Numbered from the stretch's first letter, positions 26,055-36,164 are shown. The stretch is 64,000 bases of DNA from Blastopirellula marina (GCF_002967715.1 NZ_PUIA01000057.1:310001-374000), one strand, 5' to 3'. Made by a program: numbers and translations. The notes: generated by a model not told the origin, from the sequence alone.

Positions 26055-26211
26055 GGCATGCAGCCCAATGTTTGTGTCAAAAGAGAGAACCGACCGGTTA
26101 GTATAAAGGACCACCCGCCTGCGAACAGAGGGAGGCCCCAACCAGTGGGCTAGATGAATTCACAGAACCTGAAGTGCCCGTCCTAACCAAGACAGGCAAT
26201 TCGGCGAGCAC

Positions 26212-26862
26212 TTATTTGGCCGAAGTGAGGGCTTCCCCCAATTCGACCAACATACGCAGCGTCGCACCCCACACGCGATGTCCATCGACATTCAGGTGCA
26301 AGGCAGAGAATTGGACGCGGCGGCGGGTAACCTGGTGCATGCCGAAATTCCTGGAATCCATCAAATGCGTAAGGGGTAAGAAGATGAGCCCCGCTACTTC
26401 GCACGGATCGGGGCTCCATACGGGTAAAGAGTGCTGCAAGGCTACAAAGGTTCGCACTTGATGATTACTTGCCCAAACATTCGTGGGGGGAAGCTCACCG
26501 AGAACCCCATCTGGCGAAACCAGGTGCCCGGTCTCCTCATGAAATTCCCGCAACGCCGTATGCATTGCGGATTCCCCCGGCTCGCACCTTCCCCCAGGCA
26601 GAGCGATCTCGCCGGCGTGAATCCCTTCGGTTTCCGCTCGGATCATGAGCGGGATCGTCCAGTTTCCCTGCTCGCCGGGATAAATGAGGATCAGATTCGC
26701 GGCCTGGCGTGCCCGGGGATAGGCCGGAGCCTTATGCCGACCATACGAAAGATTAGGAGCCGAGTGCCGCAGTTGCGGAAAAACCATCTCGGAAGTACCG
26801 AGGGCCTCAGCCAGTGATCGCACCCACCGCTGCGTGCTAGTTTTCTTCGTCGGGAATCTCAT
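26212..26862 (-). CDS. Nudix hydrolase, CoA pyrophosphatase-like
   Basis: About 216 residues. A perfect Nudix box is present: GRCEPGESAMHTALREFHEETG (G-x5-E-x7-RE-x2-EE-x-G), preceded by IPLMIRAETEGIHAGEIALPGG, the arrangement seen in NudL/CoA diphosphatases. It would hydrolyse CoA or related nucleoside diphosphate derivatives. The ATG at 26862 overlaps the end of the upstream membrane-protein gene by 26 bases; a GTG at 26823 would avoid the overlap. Substrate is inferred from the subfamily pattern only. Confidence 0.85.
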   Translation of the reverse strand: MRFPTKKTSTQRWVRSLAEALGTSEMVFPQLRHSAPNLSYGRHKAPAYPRARQAANLILIYPGEQGNWTIPLMIRAETEGIHAGEIALPGGRCEPGESAMHTALREFHEETGHLVSPDGVLGELPPTNVWASNHQVRTFVALQHSLPVWSPDPCEVAGLIFLPLTHLMDSRNFGMHQVTRRRVQFSALHLNVDGHRVWGATLRMLVELGEALTSAK

Positions 26863-28456
26863 AAACTTCGTAGCTGGAATTTTGATCGGCACTGGCAGGA
26901 TACACTCGCGGGAAGCTCCAGGAGATGGATATACCATCTTTCCGAGCCAAGTCCCGATCGACAACTACAAATCGAATTCCATACTTCTGGGAAAGTTCGC
27001 GGAGATCGTCTTCGGTCAGGCCAGCCAGGCTCAGGGTTTCCCGGTTATGAAAGCTCCGCCAATGCGTATCGCCGCGGCGTTCTCGCCACTGCAGAAGATT
27101 GAGGTCGTCCTGCGGGACATCTTTGGTCGTGACCACCTCGGCACGTTGGGCATACCACTTGAATGACGATTGCAAGCGAGGCGTCAGGAAGACCGCGTCC
27201 GGTGGCGTGTTGTCTCGTATCCAATAACAGGTATCGGCCCAGTCCTGAGGGTTGGTCACCAAGCTACTAAGATCGGCAGGGCTCGCCGTGGCCGTCCAGC
27301 GTTCTTCAATTCGAGAGAACATGCCCACCAAAACCAGCAGTGTTAAACCGACCATCACGGCCCCAGCCGTTCGCGGCGTTGTCTGCCGATACTTGCCAAA
27401 CAGCACAACGACATTGATTGCCAAGGCCAACGGCACCAGGACATCGGCGATGCGATACCAATAGAGCCGCAGCAGTTTGGTTGCCGTCAGCCAGTCCTGC
27501 ACAACATTGAAGAATACCTGATCGATGGCGATGCCAATGAAAACCAACACAACGCTCCCGGCGACTACCCCGTTCAAGATGCGAAGTTTGTCGTCGTTTC
27601 GAAGAAGCCAGGCAGTGGCCGCCCAGGCAATTGCCGCCAGGAAGAATCGCACCTTAAATTCCCACGCGAAGGTATGGACCACGAGGTGATGCGCCAAACG
27701 TTCGTAAACGTAGTAATAGCTGGCCCAGGAACTCTCGACCGGACTCGTACCTCGGTTTAGTAGCAACAGCGGAACGACACCAATCAGGGCAATCGCTCCC
27801 CCGACAAATAGGCCTGGCAAAATCGAGATGAGCGAGGGACGCTGCTTCGGACACACCAACCAACAGAACATCAAGCAGACCACCATCCAGCCGCCGACCA
27901 GCACGTGAAATGCACTGGCAATTCCCAGCATGATCCACGCTCGGTTCCAGCGATCGGACAATACATCTCCCAGTCCCCAAAAAGCGAAGGCATAGGCAAA
28001 ACATTTTGCTTCGACGCCGCCGATCAGCCACTCGCCAGCCATGTGAAGATAGATAACCCCCACCGCTCCTGCCACGATCGCCCAGAAACCAACCCAAGGT
28101 CGCGGGTCGATCTTCGCAATCATCCGCTGCCAACTGTAAGCGATCGCTCCCCAGCAGATCAGTCGACCGATCCAAGCGGCGACAGGAAACGAGACCCAAG
28201 TAGTGATCCAACCGAAACTCCAATAGAAGACGCCGTGCGCGTCTCCTGAGTTCAGGAAATGATCGTTGGGGCACCACGCCGGATTCCAGTAGTGCCGAGC
28301 CTTGGAAAGATAATGCGGTTCGTTGACTTCCGGCGTGAGAGGCCCGACCAACAGAAAGAACAACAGCACGATCAGCCCAAATTGAATCCACCGCGACGAC
28401 ATCGATGACTGCGGTTGGTCCGCTTCCTGCGGCTCACTGGGGTTCGATGGATTCAT
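26837..28456 (-). CDS. Polytopic membrane protein (DUF6798-like, glycosyltransferase-39-like layout)
   Basis: About 539 residues. A short polar N terminus is followed by ten or so transmembrane segments (FGLIVLLFFLLVGPL, WAIVAGAVGVIYLHMAG, LPGLFVGGAIALIGVVPLLLL, GSVVLVFIGIAIDQVFF, AVMVGLTLLVLVGMF) and a soluble C-terminal domain of about 130 residues (WADTCYWIRDNTPPDAVFLTP, KYGIRFVVVDRD). This resembles membrane proteins where the tail carries a conserved WIRDNTP element. The ATG at 28456 is used instead of a GTG two codons earlier. Function unknown; a role in surface glycan or lipid assembly is possible. Confidence 0.75.
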   Translation of the reverse strand: MNPSNPSEPQEADQPQSSMSSRWIQFGLIVLLFFLLVGPLTPEVNEPHYLSKARHYWNPAWCPNDHFLNSGDAHGVFYWSFGWITTWVSFPVAAWIGRLICWGAIAYSWQRMIAKIDPRPWVGFWAIVAGAVGVIYLHMAGEWLIGGVEAKCFAYAFAFWGLGDVLSDRWNRAWIMLGIASAFHVLVGGWMVVCLMFCWLVCPKQRPSLISILPGLFVGGAIALIGVVPLLLLNRGTSPVESSWASYYYVYERLAHHLVVHTFAWEFKVRFFLAAIAWAATAWLLRNDDKLRILNGVVAGSVVLVFIGIAIDQVFFNVVQDWLTATKLLRLYWYRIADVLVPLALAINVVVLFGKYRQTTPRTAGAVMVGLTLLVLVGMFSRIEERWTATASPADLSSLVTNPQDWADTCYWIRDNTPPDAVFLTPRLQSSFKWYAQRAEVVTTKDVPQDDLNLLQWRERRGDTHWRSFHNRETLSLAGLTEDDLRELSQKYGIRFVVVDRDLARKDGISISWSFPRVYPASADQNSSYEVYEIPDEEN

Positions 28457-28489
28457 GAACACTTCAAATGCGAACGGGATTGGTAAAAG

Positions 28490-29380
28490 CTAGTCTGCTT
28501 TCACTTTACCATATCGCACCCCTGTCGCTTGTGTGGGTCGGCGATAAATCCCACCACCACACGAGACATACAGCCAGTCGAGTTCCGGTCCGGCAAACGC
28601 GACGTTGGAAAGAAACTGCTCGGTTGGCTTGTGCATCACGCCACTGATCCGCGCCGTCGGGTCGAACATCTGCAGGCCCGCCTCCGTCGCCACGTACAAA
28701 CGTCCAGCCGAATCGACCGTCATGCCATCGGCACGGCTGGGAGCATCTTTTTCCTTGACGCGACAGGTATAAACCGGAACGCCGTAGCGTAGCGATCCGT
28801 CCAGTTCTACACGATAGGCAATCAGGTTCTGGCCTGCCGAGTCGGCCACAACCAACGTCCCTTCGTCCGGCCAGAGGATGATTCCATTGGGTGACGTAAT
28901 ATCCGTCGCGACTACCCTCTTCTCGCCGGTCGGACGCACGAGCCAGACCTGATGCCCCTTGGGATCGGTGCAGTAGATATTGCCATTGCTGGCAACAACC
29001 AGATCATTGGCACCCAGGTCGTCGGCGATAACCTCCATCTTGCCGGCGGCATCGAAGACCACGATTCGGCGGTCACGATTCTGACTGCCATACAAGCGGC
29101 CGTCGGCACCGAACATCAATCCGCTGGTCGCACCTTGCCCTTGAGAGAAGGTGCTTACCTGCTTCGTTCCGTGGTCGATCTTGAGGACCAACTGATTTGG
29201 CACATCGACGAAATAAAGATTCCCATCGGCGTCGACCGCAGGGCCTTCGGTGAATTTATACCCATCGGCCACCAGTTCCCAGTCTTGCCCTGGGATCAGG
29301 ACGTCGGCTAGGGGCATGTCTTGGGCGACCGTCCATTGGGCACAAGCAAAAAGCAGAGCTAAGGAAAGCAGGATACGCAT
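28490..29380 (-). CDS. Secreted SMP-30/gluconolactonase-family protein
   Basis: 296 residues with a signal peptide (MRILLSLALLFACAQWTVAQ) and a six-bladed beta-propeller of the SMP-30/LRE type: YKFTEGPAVDADGNLYFVDVP, ATSGLMFGADGRLYGSQN, GANDLVVASNGNIYCTDP, SPNGIILWPDEGTLVVADS, RADGMTVDSAGRLYVATE. The metal-binding Glu (FTEGPAVD), Asn (SPNGI) and Asp (ADGMTVD) positions are present, so lactonase activity on a sugar lactone is plausible. Of several nearby ATGs, 29380 has GGAG nine bases upstream. Probably co-transcribed with the esterase before it. Confidence 0.87.
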   Translation of the reverse strand: MRILLSLALLFACAQWTVAQDMPLADVLIPGQDWELVADGYKFTEGPAVDADGNLYFVDVPNQLVLKIDHGTKQVSTFSQGQGATSGLMFGADGRLYGSQNRDRRIVVFDAAGKMEVIADDLGANDLVVASNGNIYCTDPKGHQVWLVRPTGEKRVVATDITSPNGIILWPDEGTLVVADSAGQNLIAYRVELDGSLRYGVPVYTCRVKEKDAPSRADGMTVDSAGRLYVATEAGLQMFDPTARISGVMHKPTEQFLSNVAFAGPELDWLYVSCGGGIYRRPTQATGVRYGKVKAD

Positions 29381-29424
29381 CGTCATCATCTCCACGGCAT
29401 TTGGTAGAAAGATCACCCAGAAAA

Positions 29425-30306
29425 CTAGTTCTGCGTTACCACATCGCTCCACAACCAACGCATCGTATCTGGGAAGATCGCTCCCCCGTGACGACCGCTA
29501 TGCTTGCCTTCGCCGTAAACGAACTTGTAATCGTATCCCACGAACTTGAGTGCCGCAGCCATTTGCTGATTGGATAGCGGCCAATTGCCGTGCAGGTTAT
29601 CGAGGTCGTTGCTGCCGTCTTGCAAGAAGACCTTAATCGGTTTCTTTTCCGTCTTGCGAATGACCGCCGGATAAACGTGCCCGCCGCGGATATTGGTGAA
29701 GCTGCCGATATGGCTGACAACTTTGCCAAACGAATCAGGGCGTTCCCAGGCGGCCGTGAAAGCACAAATACCGCCAGAGCTATTGCCGCAAATGGCGCGA
29801 TGCTTAGGGTCGTTTGAAATGTCGTACTGTTTGCCTACGTCCGCCAAGATCTCTTCCAGCAGAAATCGCACGTATTGATCGCTGAGGGTGTCGTATTCGA
29901 AGCTTCGATTCTTGCGGGGCATTTGGCCTTCCTTCGCCGGAGGCACAACGCCTGGCTGAATGAAAACGCCAATGGTTACCGGCATTTCGCCTGCGTGAAT
30001 CAGGTTGTCAAAGACAACTGGTACGCGTGTCTGCCCTTTTTCGTTCACGAAACCAGCTCCATCTTGAAACACCATCAAGCAGGCCGGTTTACCCTTCTCG
30101 TATTGCTTGGGAACATACACCCAGTAGTCGCGAACCGTACCAGGGTAGATCTCGCTTTGGTCCCACACGTGCTTCGTTACGGTTCCCTGCGGAACTCCTT
30201 CTTTTCGTTCAGCATCGGGGCCGGTCGTATACTGCTCGTCTTGAGCCCAAGAGGTTGCGGTCAGCAAACAGAAAGACATGGTCAGCGCGAAAAGCAATCG
30301 CATCAT
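29425..30306 (-). CDS. Secreted esterase of the enterochelin/feruloyl esterase-like family
   Basis: About 293 residues with a signal peptide ([19 protein letters not shown]). The alpha/beta-hydrolase domain shows [28 protein letters not shown], the nucleophile elbow [13 protein letters not shown] (GxSxGG) and a catalytic-His candidate in [11 protein letters not shown]. Related proteins act on feruloyl or other esters in polysaccharides, and planctomycetes carry many, often next to SMP-30 genes as here. The start is ambiguous among adjacent ATGs (30306, 30303) and a GTG at 30318. Confidence 0.85.
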   Translation of the reverse strand: MMRLLFALTMSFCLLTATSWAQDEQYTTGPDAERKEGVPQGTVTKHVWDQSEIYPGTVRDYWVYVPKQYEKGKPACLMVFQDGAGFVNEKGQTRVPVVFDNLIHAGEMPVTIGVFIQPGVVPPAKEGQMPRKNRSFEYDTLSDQYVRFLLEEILADVGKQYDISNDPKHRAICGNSSGGICAFTAAWERPDSFGKVVSHIGSFTNIRGGHVYPAVIRKTEKKPIKVFLQDGSNDLDNLHGNWPLSNQQMAAALKFVGYDYKFVYGEGKHSGRHGGAIFPDTMRWLWSDVVTQN

Positions 30307-30404
30307 GGCGAGATTCACTTTGATTGGAGGGGGGGGATGAAAGAAAGGGGCAAGGCTAGAGAAATCAGCCTAATCGCTTTGCTTGCGGTACTCAAGCACC
30401 GAGT

Positions 30405-32354
30405 CTACTCAGGGAACTCGACTTCCAGTTCCAATTCAAGCATGCCACGCATGATTCGCACAGGAATCTTCTGATCGAGTTGGGTTGCCCGAACGGCTGC
30501 TCTCAATTCATCGAGTGACGTGATCTTCGTCTTTCCCCAACCGGCCAAGATATCACCGCCACGAAGGCCAGCTTTTTCGGCCGCGCTGCCCTGCGTTACC
30601 TTAATGATCGGAATACCAGCAGGCTGTGGATCCCCCACCTGAACACCAAGAGCCCGCTTGCCGCCCTCCTTCTTTTCTTCATTATCCGGCTGACCGCCTG
30701 ATCCGATACCACCAAAGTAAAGATCGAGCATCGATCCCCCGGCATTCTTGATGGGCACAATCTTGTCTTTTACGAGGTGCTGAAGGATATCGACGTTCAT
30801 CGCGACGATCTGTCGAATGCCAGGCACGTTGATGTGCTCGACATCGTCGCTGGGGCGATGATACTGCGAATGGAAACCGGTAAAGTCGTGCATCACCGGA
30901 ATCCCGCGACCGTAGAACGAAGCATGATCGCTCGGACCATATCCGCCTGGAACTTTATTGATGGTGATGGCGTGCTTGGCGGCTGCTTCATCGATCCACT
31001 GTTCGAACTCTTCGGCCGTGTTGTGTCCGTAGACAGTCAAACGGTCTTTTCGCAAACGGCCGACCATATCGTAGTTGAGCATCGCCACCGTGTTCTCAAT
31101 CGCGAACAGTGGATGGCGGACGTAGTACTCGCTTCCAATTAGCCCCTGTTCCTCGGCACCGAAAGCAATAAATAGCATCGTCCGCCGGTCAGTGCCCTTC
31201 CACGCCGCACATTGCCGCACCGTTTCCAACAAGGCCACCGTCCCGGAAGCATTGTCGTCGGCTCCGTTGTGAATTTCGCGTGTCCAAGGTGCCAAAGAAC
31301 CAGATCCGCCGTACCCGAGATGATCGTAGTGAGCCCCTACGACGACCACTTCCGAAGCCAGCTTTCCTTTGCCCGGGAGTACACCAAGCACGTTTTGCTG
31401 GGTTCGATCTGACGTTTCGATTTCAACTTCGCCAGTTACACGGGCACCGCCCAGGTCAAAGGAACTCGGCTGCAAGCTTTTGTCGACGCTGGCTTCCCAC
31501 TCCGACAACGAAGGCTTGTCCGCTTCTTTCAGCAAGGCGTCCACCACCGAGCGTTTCATGTGAAAGATAGGAATCTTCGGCTCAAATTCCTTGGGCATAC
31601 GGATCTGGAACGAAAGCAGCTTGTCTTCCGCCCCTTTCTCCTTTTTAATTCCCGCCTCGTCCGATACGAAAATGACCGCAGCCGCGTCATGCTCGATCGC
31701 GTTGACAATCTTGGTCGATAGATAGGCAAACTTAGAATTGCCCGAGCCAGCGAACTTTTGCGTGCTGCCGGCCTGGTCTGGCTCGTGCCGCAGCAAGATC
31801 ACCGCTTTGCCAGCTACATCGAACTGTGCGTAGTCATCATAGCCATCGCGCGGCGAGGTAATCCCATAGCCGGCATATGCCAGCGGTAGATCGATCGCAC
31901 CGACGGTGCTCGGAGAAAGTGGCCGGTAGTCATCACCGGTCACGGCACGCGACTTTCCGTCGGCGGACTTGAGCGTCAGATGGTTATTATGTCCCAACTC
32001 AACCCGCTCGCGAGTTGCAAAGACCTGAAAGGGCTTTCCTTCAATCAGCTTGGTATCGAGCCCAGCACTGGCAAACTGCTCGGCAATGTACTCCGCAGAT
32101 GCCTGTAAACCCTTGGAATACGGCCCGCGTCCCTCTTGTTTGTCCGAGGCCAGAAATGTGATGTCCGCTAGAATCCGCGAATCAATCTGGCTATCGGTGA
32201 AGGAGTAGTTGGCAACGGGGTAGGTTACTGTTGCCGCACGAGACGCATCGGTTGCCCGTTCTGCGTCGGGACTAGCGGCAATCGTTTCCTGCTGCTGACA
32301 TCCTAGTTCGAGACTAAGAAGCGAAACGAGCAAGATTGCGGACGCGTATTTCAT
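30405..32354 (-). CDS. Secreted M28-family metallopeptidase with PDZ domain, lipoprotein
   Basis: 649 residues. The N terminus is a lipoprotein signal (SLLSLELGCQQQ). A PA-like insert (YAGYGITSPRDGYDDYAQFDVAGKAVILLRHEPD) precedes the two-zinc aminopeptidase domain: GAHYDHLG, NGADDNASGTVALLE, FGAEEQGLIGSEYY, MLNYDMVGRL and the last His around GPSDHASFY. A C-terminal PDZ domain (VTQGSAAEKAGLRGGDILAGWGKTKI) may bind protein tails. It is likely a peptide-scavenging aminopeptidase on the cell envelope. Confidence 0.92.
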   Translation of the reverse strand: MKYASAILLVSLLSLELGCQQQETIAASPDAERATDASRAATVTYPVANYSFTDSQIDSRILADITFLASDKQEGRGPYSKGLQASAEYIAEQFASAGLDTKLIEGKPFQVFATRERVELGHNNHLTLKSADGKSRAVTGDDYRPLSPSTVGAIDLPLAYAGYGITSPRDGYDDYAQFDVAGKAVILLRHEPDQAGSTQKFAGSGNSKFAYLSTKIVNAIEHDAAAVIFVSDEAGIKKEKGAEDKLLSFQIRMPKEFEPKIPIFHMKRSVVDALLKEADKPSLSEWEASVDKSLQPSSFDLGGARVTGEVEIETSDRTQQNVLGVLPGKGKLASEVVVVGAHYDHLGYGGSGSLAPWTREIHNGADDNASGTVALLETVRQCAAWKGTDRRTMLFIAFGAEEQGLIGSEYYVRHPLFAIENTVAMLNYDMVGRLRKDRLTVYGHNTAEEFEQWIDEAAAKHAITINKVPGGYGPSDHASFYGRGIPVMHDFTGFHSQYHRPSDDVEHINVPGIRQIVAMNVDILQHLVKDKIVPIKNAGGSMLDLYFGGIGSGGQPDNEEKKEGGKRALGVQVGDPQPAGIPIIKVTQGSAAEKAGLRGGDILAGWGKTKITSLDELRAAVRATQLDQKIPVRIMRGMLELELEVEFPE

Positions 32355-32395
32355 GGATTCCTATGATGAAAAAGGATCACCTTGAAGACCTAGGT

Positions 32396-33787
32396 TCAAT
32401 TCATAGGATCAACGCACTCAAATACATCCACACGAATTAGCTTGGGATCGCGTGTTTCGCAGTCGTAATAGGCCGTTGACTTAGCGCTAACGCCCCACGG
32501 TCCCAGGTCGAAACCACAGATTGACTTTACCACGCTTTGAACACCAATTGTAGCTTGGGCACGTACTGCAAACGGTAACCCAGCCCCTCCCCCGCCAATT
32601 TGCACCCACGACTGACCATTTTTGACGCCGGAGTTAGGAGGGCATGGCAAATCGATGATTGGCAATTCGTGCCCCACGACGTGCTCTTGCATCAAGGCAT
32701 CTAATACAGGTGCCCGATCTTCGGCTCGCTTTCGACACTGAGCCGTCGCACCACCGGTTGTATCCTGGAGCATGATCCCAATTTCTGGGGTGGCATTCTG
32801 CACGTTTCCGGTTGAAAAGTAGACACGAACCTCGGTAACATCGGCGACTTCGGTACCATCAACCTGGCTGGTACCGTCCAAGACATTCGCACCAAATCGA
32901 ATACGCTCGCCTGGAGCCAGTCCCAGGTTTGTATCGGGGCCAGAACTAGAAAAATCAAGTCGAAGCGTGTCCCCTAAGTAGGAGAAAGCCACGGTCGTGT
33001 TACGACCAGTCAGAAAGTTGTTATTTGTCTGAAATAGCGGGGTTTGCATACCCGTCGTGTAGTTGATTTTATAGGGGTCCGTGCCGTCGACTGCCAATTG
33101 AGCCGAGCCAACTTGAAAATGGTAATTGCTCGGATTCATTGCGTCAGAGTCGACATCGATTTCAACCCGCCAAATCCGCAACGACGTGTTGTAATTGTCC
33201 TCTGTCGCCAGGAAGGAGATTCCCCACTCGTTATGTTGCGTATTGAGATTACCTTCCCCAGTGGCATCCACAAGCACTCCCCCCGTTGAACAATTTGGGG
33301 ACATGGCTGCGTTAAAAATGACACTCCCGGCAGGCGGTCCAACGGGGCCTTCGGTCTCTCGAATCACTCCGAACACGAACACACCGCTCTGTAAGTAATT
33401 TCCATAGTCGCTGATATCGGTGCAAACTTTGTTTCCATTGATCTGGTTCATGTCGTAGTTGAGGTCGCCATCGAAGTCGACATTTAGAACCTGCATCGTC
33501 AAATCAACGGGTACACCTCGCACTGGATTCGCGATCGCAAAATCATTTCCAATAATACGTGCATCTTTCGTATCCATCCCCCCTTCGGCCCACTCCTTAA
33601 CCGCTGCCAAGGCACTTGCTTCCAAACTCTGCTCCAGCTCAAGCCGAGCTAACCAGATGTTGCCGATCTCGACGGCGAAAACCAAGAACAAGATCAGTGC
33701 AGGAAAGGCAATAATAATCCACAGCAGCGATACACCACGCTTGGCGCGCTTGCTCAAGAAGTCGAATCGTCGATGGAGTTGCGTCAT
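32396..33787 (-). CDS. TadG-like pilus/secretion protein
   Basis: 463 residues. The N-terminal segment KRGVSLLWIIIAFPALILFLVFAVEIGNIWLARLELEQSLEASALAAVKE is the TadE/TadG-type membrane helix (prepilin-like, with Glu near the helix start region). The rest is a large secreted domain rich in Asp/Asn and aromatic residues, plus a Cys-rich patch near the C terminus. It is downstream of the sulfatase-fold gene (12 bases) and of a TadE-like gene on the minus strand, so this is one operon. The exact Tad subunit equivalence is inferred. Confidence 0.75.
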   Translation of the reverse strand: MTQLHRRFDFLSKRAKRGVSLLWIIIAFPALILFLVFAVEIGNIWLARLELEQSLEASALAAVKEWAEGGMDTKDARIIGNDFAIANPVRGVPVDLTMQVLNVDFDGDLNYDMNQINGNKVCTDISDYGNYLQSGVFVFGVIRETEGPVGPPAGSVIFNAAMSPNCSTGGVLVDATGEGNLNTQHNEWGISFLATEDNYNTSLRIWRVEIDVDSDAMNPSNYHFQVGSAQLAVDGTDPYKINYTTGMQTPLFQTNNNFLTGRNTTVAFSYLGDTLRLDFSSSGPDTNLGLAPGERIRFGANVLDGTSQVDGTEVADVTEVRVYFSTGNVQNATPEIGIMLQDTTGGATAQCRKRAEDRAPVLDALMQEHVVGHELPIIDLPCPPNSGVKNGQSWVQIGGGGAGLPFAVRAQATIGVQSVVKSICGFDLGPWGVSAKSTAYYDCETRDPKLIRVDVFECVDPMN

Positions 33788-33799
33788 GAAGAGGGTGCT

Positions 33800-35251
33800 C
33801 TAGAAGTTCATCTTGGTTCGATTCGGCCCACTGTCAGACAACCCTTCAAGCACCTGGGGATGCTGAGCAGCTACGTTGTTTGTTTCACGTGGATCGTCTG
33901 GCAGAAAGAAGAGTTGCTCGGAAGGCCCGAAGATCGCCTTCCACGGTCCCTGTCGGATCGCGAACTGATCTTCATCGCTGGGATTGCTCCAGCGGAAACG
34001 GCGGCTCGATGTCGGCTTGCCATCCATCCAAGGCTGCAGCGAAATACCGTTGTGTCGCGGTACTCGACTACTAATTATCAGATCGGCCAAGGTCGGAAGT
34101 ACGTCTAGCAAACCACATGGCTCTGAAATCTTAGCGACGCTGCTTTTGTGCGACCGGTAGATCATCAGTGGAACCTGTAGATTGCTCTCACTAAGGACAC
34201 TAGCCCCTTTCAACTGGTCTTCAGCTGGAAGCCCAGCCACGATCATGACCATCGAACGTCCGCTGCGTACGGTATGCACGGCATGGAATAGCCGGCCGAT
34301 TGCCTGATCGATTTCAGCGATCTGGCTTGCACGTGTTTTCGGATCGCTTGCCGTTACGGCAAAATGAAACTCGACATAAACCGGACGATTCGAGGGACGA
34401 TGCATCAGTAATTCACGCGACTGCCCCACAAGAAGATCTGTCGCAGAGATGTCGTCTTCTGCCGTTTCATTCTGATTCGCGACGATCTTCGCTTCCGCGT
34501 CATTGAAGATCAATTTGGTTGGAAGACCTGTTTTCGGGTCGATTTCGGCCTGAACATCTTCATCGTACTGTCGACGCTCGTAGCTGGTCATCCAATTCGT
34601 GCCGTCAATGAGCAGGGCTCGGTAGCCGGAATTCCACATCATGTCGGCAATGTAGTTATTCCGAGCTTTTCCTTTACTGTGACCAGACCCCGTCATCAGC
34701 ATGAATCTGGCAATATCGACTGAAGGGCCGGCATAACACGACTCGAAAACCGTACCGTGCTCTGCTAACGACTCTAGAAGTGGAGTCTTACCCGGCTGGC
34801 TATAGAAACCAAGATCATCTTTGGTCACGCCTTCGAGCACTACCATCATGATCAACGGCGAATTCTGACCAGGAACACGGACCTGACGATTTGCATTCCG
34901 CATCGCGCTGCGGATATCGGACTTGATACCGGTCAGGCGTCGATCCGCGTCTTCGAGTTGGTCTCGCAAGCCGCCTTCCGAGTCTTTGAATACTTCGCCG
35001 TGCGAGGCCAACATGCCATCGAGAGACCGCGTCAGCGGATTCTGCATTTCCGATACGTGAGGGTTATCGTCTTCGGAAGTCGACGGCATCTCGGAAGATA
35101 TCCCTGGGAACGCCGGGATTTCAGCCTCCCTTTCAGCCGTCGGAGAGTTGGGCAGGCTGGTACGATCGGTGCGCCATGCATCGGGCCAGAAAATCGCCGC
35201 AACGATTACCAGCATCGCAAGTAGAACGATCGATCTACCTATCCAGTGCAT
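33800..35251 (-). CDS. Sulfatase/alkaline phosphatase-fold protein with degenerate active site
   Basis: 483 residues: an N-terminal membrane anchor (SIVLLAMLVIVAAIFWP), an Asp/Ser-rich stalk, and a sulfatase-type fold (TKDDLGFY, TPLLESLAEHGTVFESCYAGPS, LLDVLPTLADLI). Where active sulfatases have CxPSR, this reads VDIAR in SVDIARFMLMTG. The first metal aspartate is replaced (VVLEGV) and the late Asp-His pair of the SDHG motif is missing (AGLPAEDQ). Hence it is probably a non-catalytic relative. It sits between TadE- and TadG-like genes in a minus-strand operon, so a structural or glycan-binding pilus role is suggested. Confidence 0.75.
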   Translation of the reverse strand: MHWIGRSIVLLAMLVIVAAIFWPDAWRTDRTSLPNSPTAEREAEIPAFPGISSEMPSTSEDDNPHVSEMQNPLTRSLDGMLASHGEVFKDSEGGLRDQLEDADRRLTGIKSDIRSAMRNANRQVRVPGQNSPLIMMVVLEGVTKDDLGFYSQPGKTPLLESLAEHGTVFESCYAGPSVDIARFMLMTGSGHSKGKARNNYIADMMWNSGYRALLIDGTNWMTSYERRQYDEDVQAEIDPKTGLPTKLIFNDAEAKIVANQNETAEDDISATDLLVGQSRELLMHRPSNRPVYVEFHFAVTASDPKTRASQIAEIDQAIGRLFHAVHTVRSGRSMVMIVAGLPAEDQLKGASVLSESNLQVPLMIYRSHKSSVAKISEPCGLLDVLPTLADLIISSRVPRHNGISLQPWMDGKPTSSRRFRWSNPSDEDQFAIRQGPWKAIFGPSEQLFFLPDDPRETNNVAAQHPQVLEGLSDSGPNRTKMNF

Positions 35252-35266
35252 GGGAAATACTAGGGG

Positions 35267-35818
35267 CTAGGGATTAACAACAATCGGGTTGATGCGAGAT
35301 CGCTCGTGGCGAAAAAGGCTCGTCATAATTGCATCACGCCCGCTAAAATCAACGCCAAAACAGGCCATCGCGTTAGGTGCCAGACGTGTTGCGGGAATGC
35401 AAACAGTCACTTGAACATAGTGATAGTTGGGATAAGTCGTCGGCGGAGGATCGCACCCACCGTTCAAGTCGATCTCGTCGGAGATCGGGTCAGGGATCGT
35501 CGGGTCATAAACCGCGTAGTTCAACTGAACGTCCCCCACGGTCGCAATCGATTCACCGGAAGACAGAATGCCTCCCTGGATCAGAACTTGGTCGATGGCG
35601 TTGACAATCTCTGCGTCTGGCACGACTTCCGTTCCATCGATTTCCATGTTCGCCGCCACCAAAGCTCCAGCCCGACTCGCCTGCTTCAGCGTTTGCTGAT
35701 TACTCTGCAGCAATCCAAACTGGACCACGGCAAACAGCAAGATGAGAACGATCGGAAGCCCGATGATGATCTCTAATAGGCTGACCGCGCGGCGTTTCGA
35801 TTTGCGAAACTGCACCAT
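35267..35818 (-). CDS. TadE-like pilus protein
   Basis: 183 residues: KRRAVSLLEIIIGLPIVLILLFAVVQFGLL is the single N-terminal TadE-type helix with Glu after the processing-like site, then a secreted domain with QTLKQASRAGALVAAN and C-terminal Cys residues. The ATG at 35818 is preceded by GGGGAG; an upstream frame to 35887 lacks homology. First gene of the minus-strand Tad block. Confidence 0.8.
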   Translation of the reverse strand: MVQFRKSKRRAVSLLEIIIGLPIVLILLFAVVQFGLLQSNQQTLKQASRAGALVAANMEIDGTEVVPDAEIVNAIDQVLIQGGILSSGESIATVGDVQLNYAVYDPTIPDPISDEIDLNGGCDPPPTTYPNYHYVQVTVCIPATRLAPNAMACFGVDFSGRDAIMTSLFRHERSRINPIVVNP

Positions 35819-36164
35819 GGATGTACGAACTCCCCCCAATTTCGTGATGATAGCTCTACCTATAATCACCACCAACCAGTTTGCCAAACAGAATGCGGCA
35901 CTTCGGCAATTGCCCGATCATTTACCCCAAACAACCCACTCGATGAATTTACTCGGTTCATTGTATTTTTTTCAAAATACCAGGGTTAGCTAGTTGAAAC
36001 AAGGTTTTGTGCTTTTAAACTGAATCGTGTTCCACTTGGATTGACTATACAAACTAGTCCGCCCAAGCGAAAAAGTTCCTGGGAATTTACTAGCTTTTCT
36101 TAAAGCCTGTAATCATTTTATGACCTAGGACAGGCAGCACTTCTTCATGGGAATAGGATCAACC
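35819..36164. other. Divergent intergenic region between Tad blocks
   Basis: About 345 bases, more A/T-rich than the surroundings, between the minus-strand tadE operon and the flp pilin gene. It should hold both promoters. I see no convincing hexamer pair, only a weak GCCTGT/ACAGGC inverted pair near 36105-36137. Confidence 0.45.
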
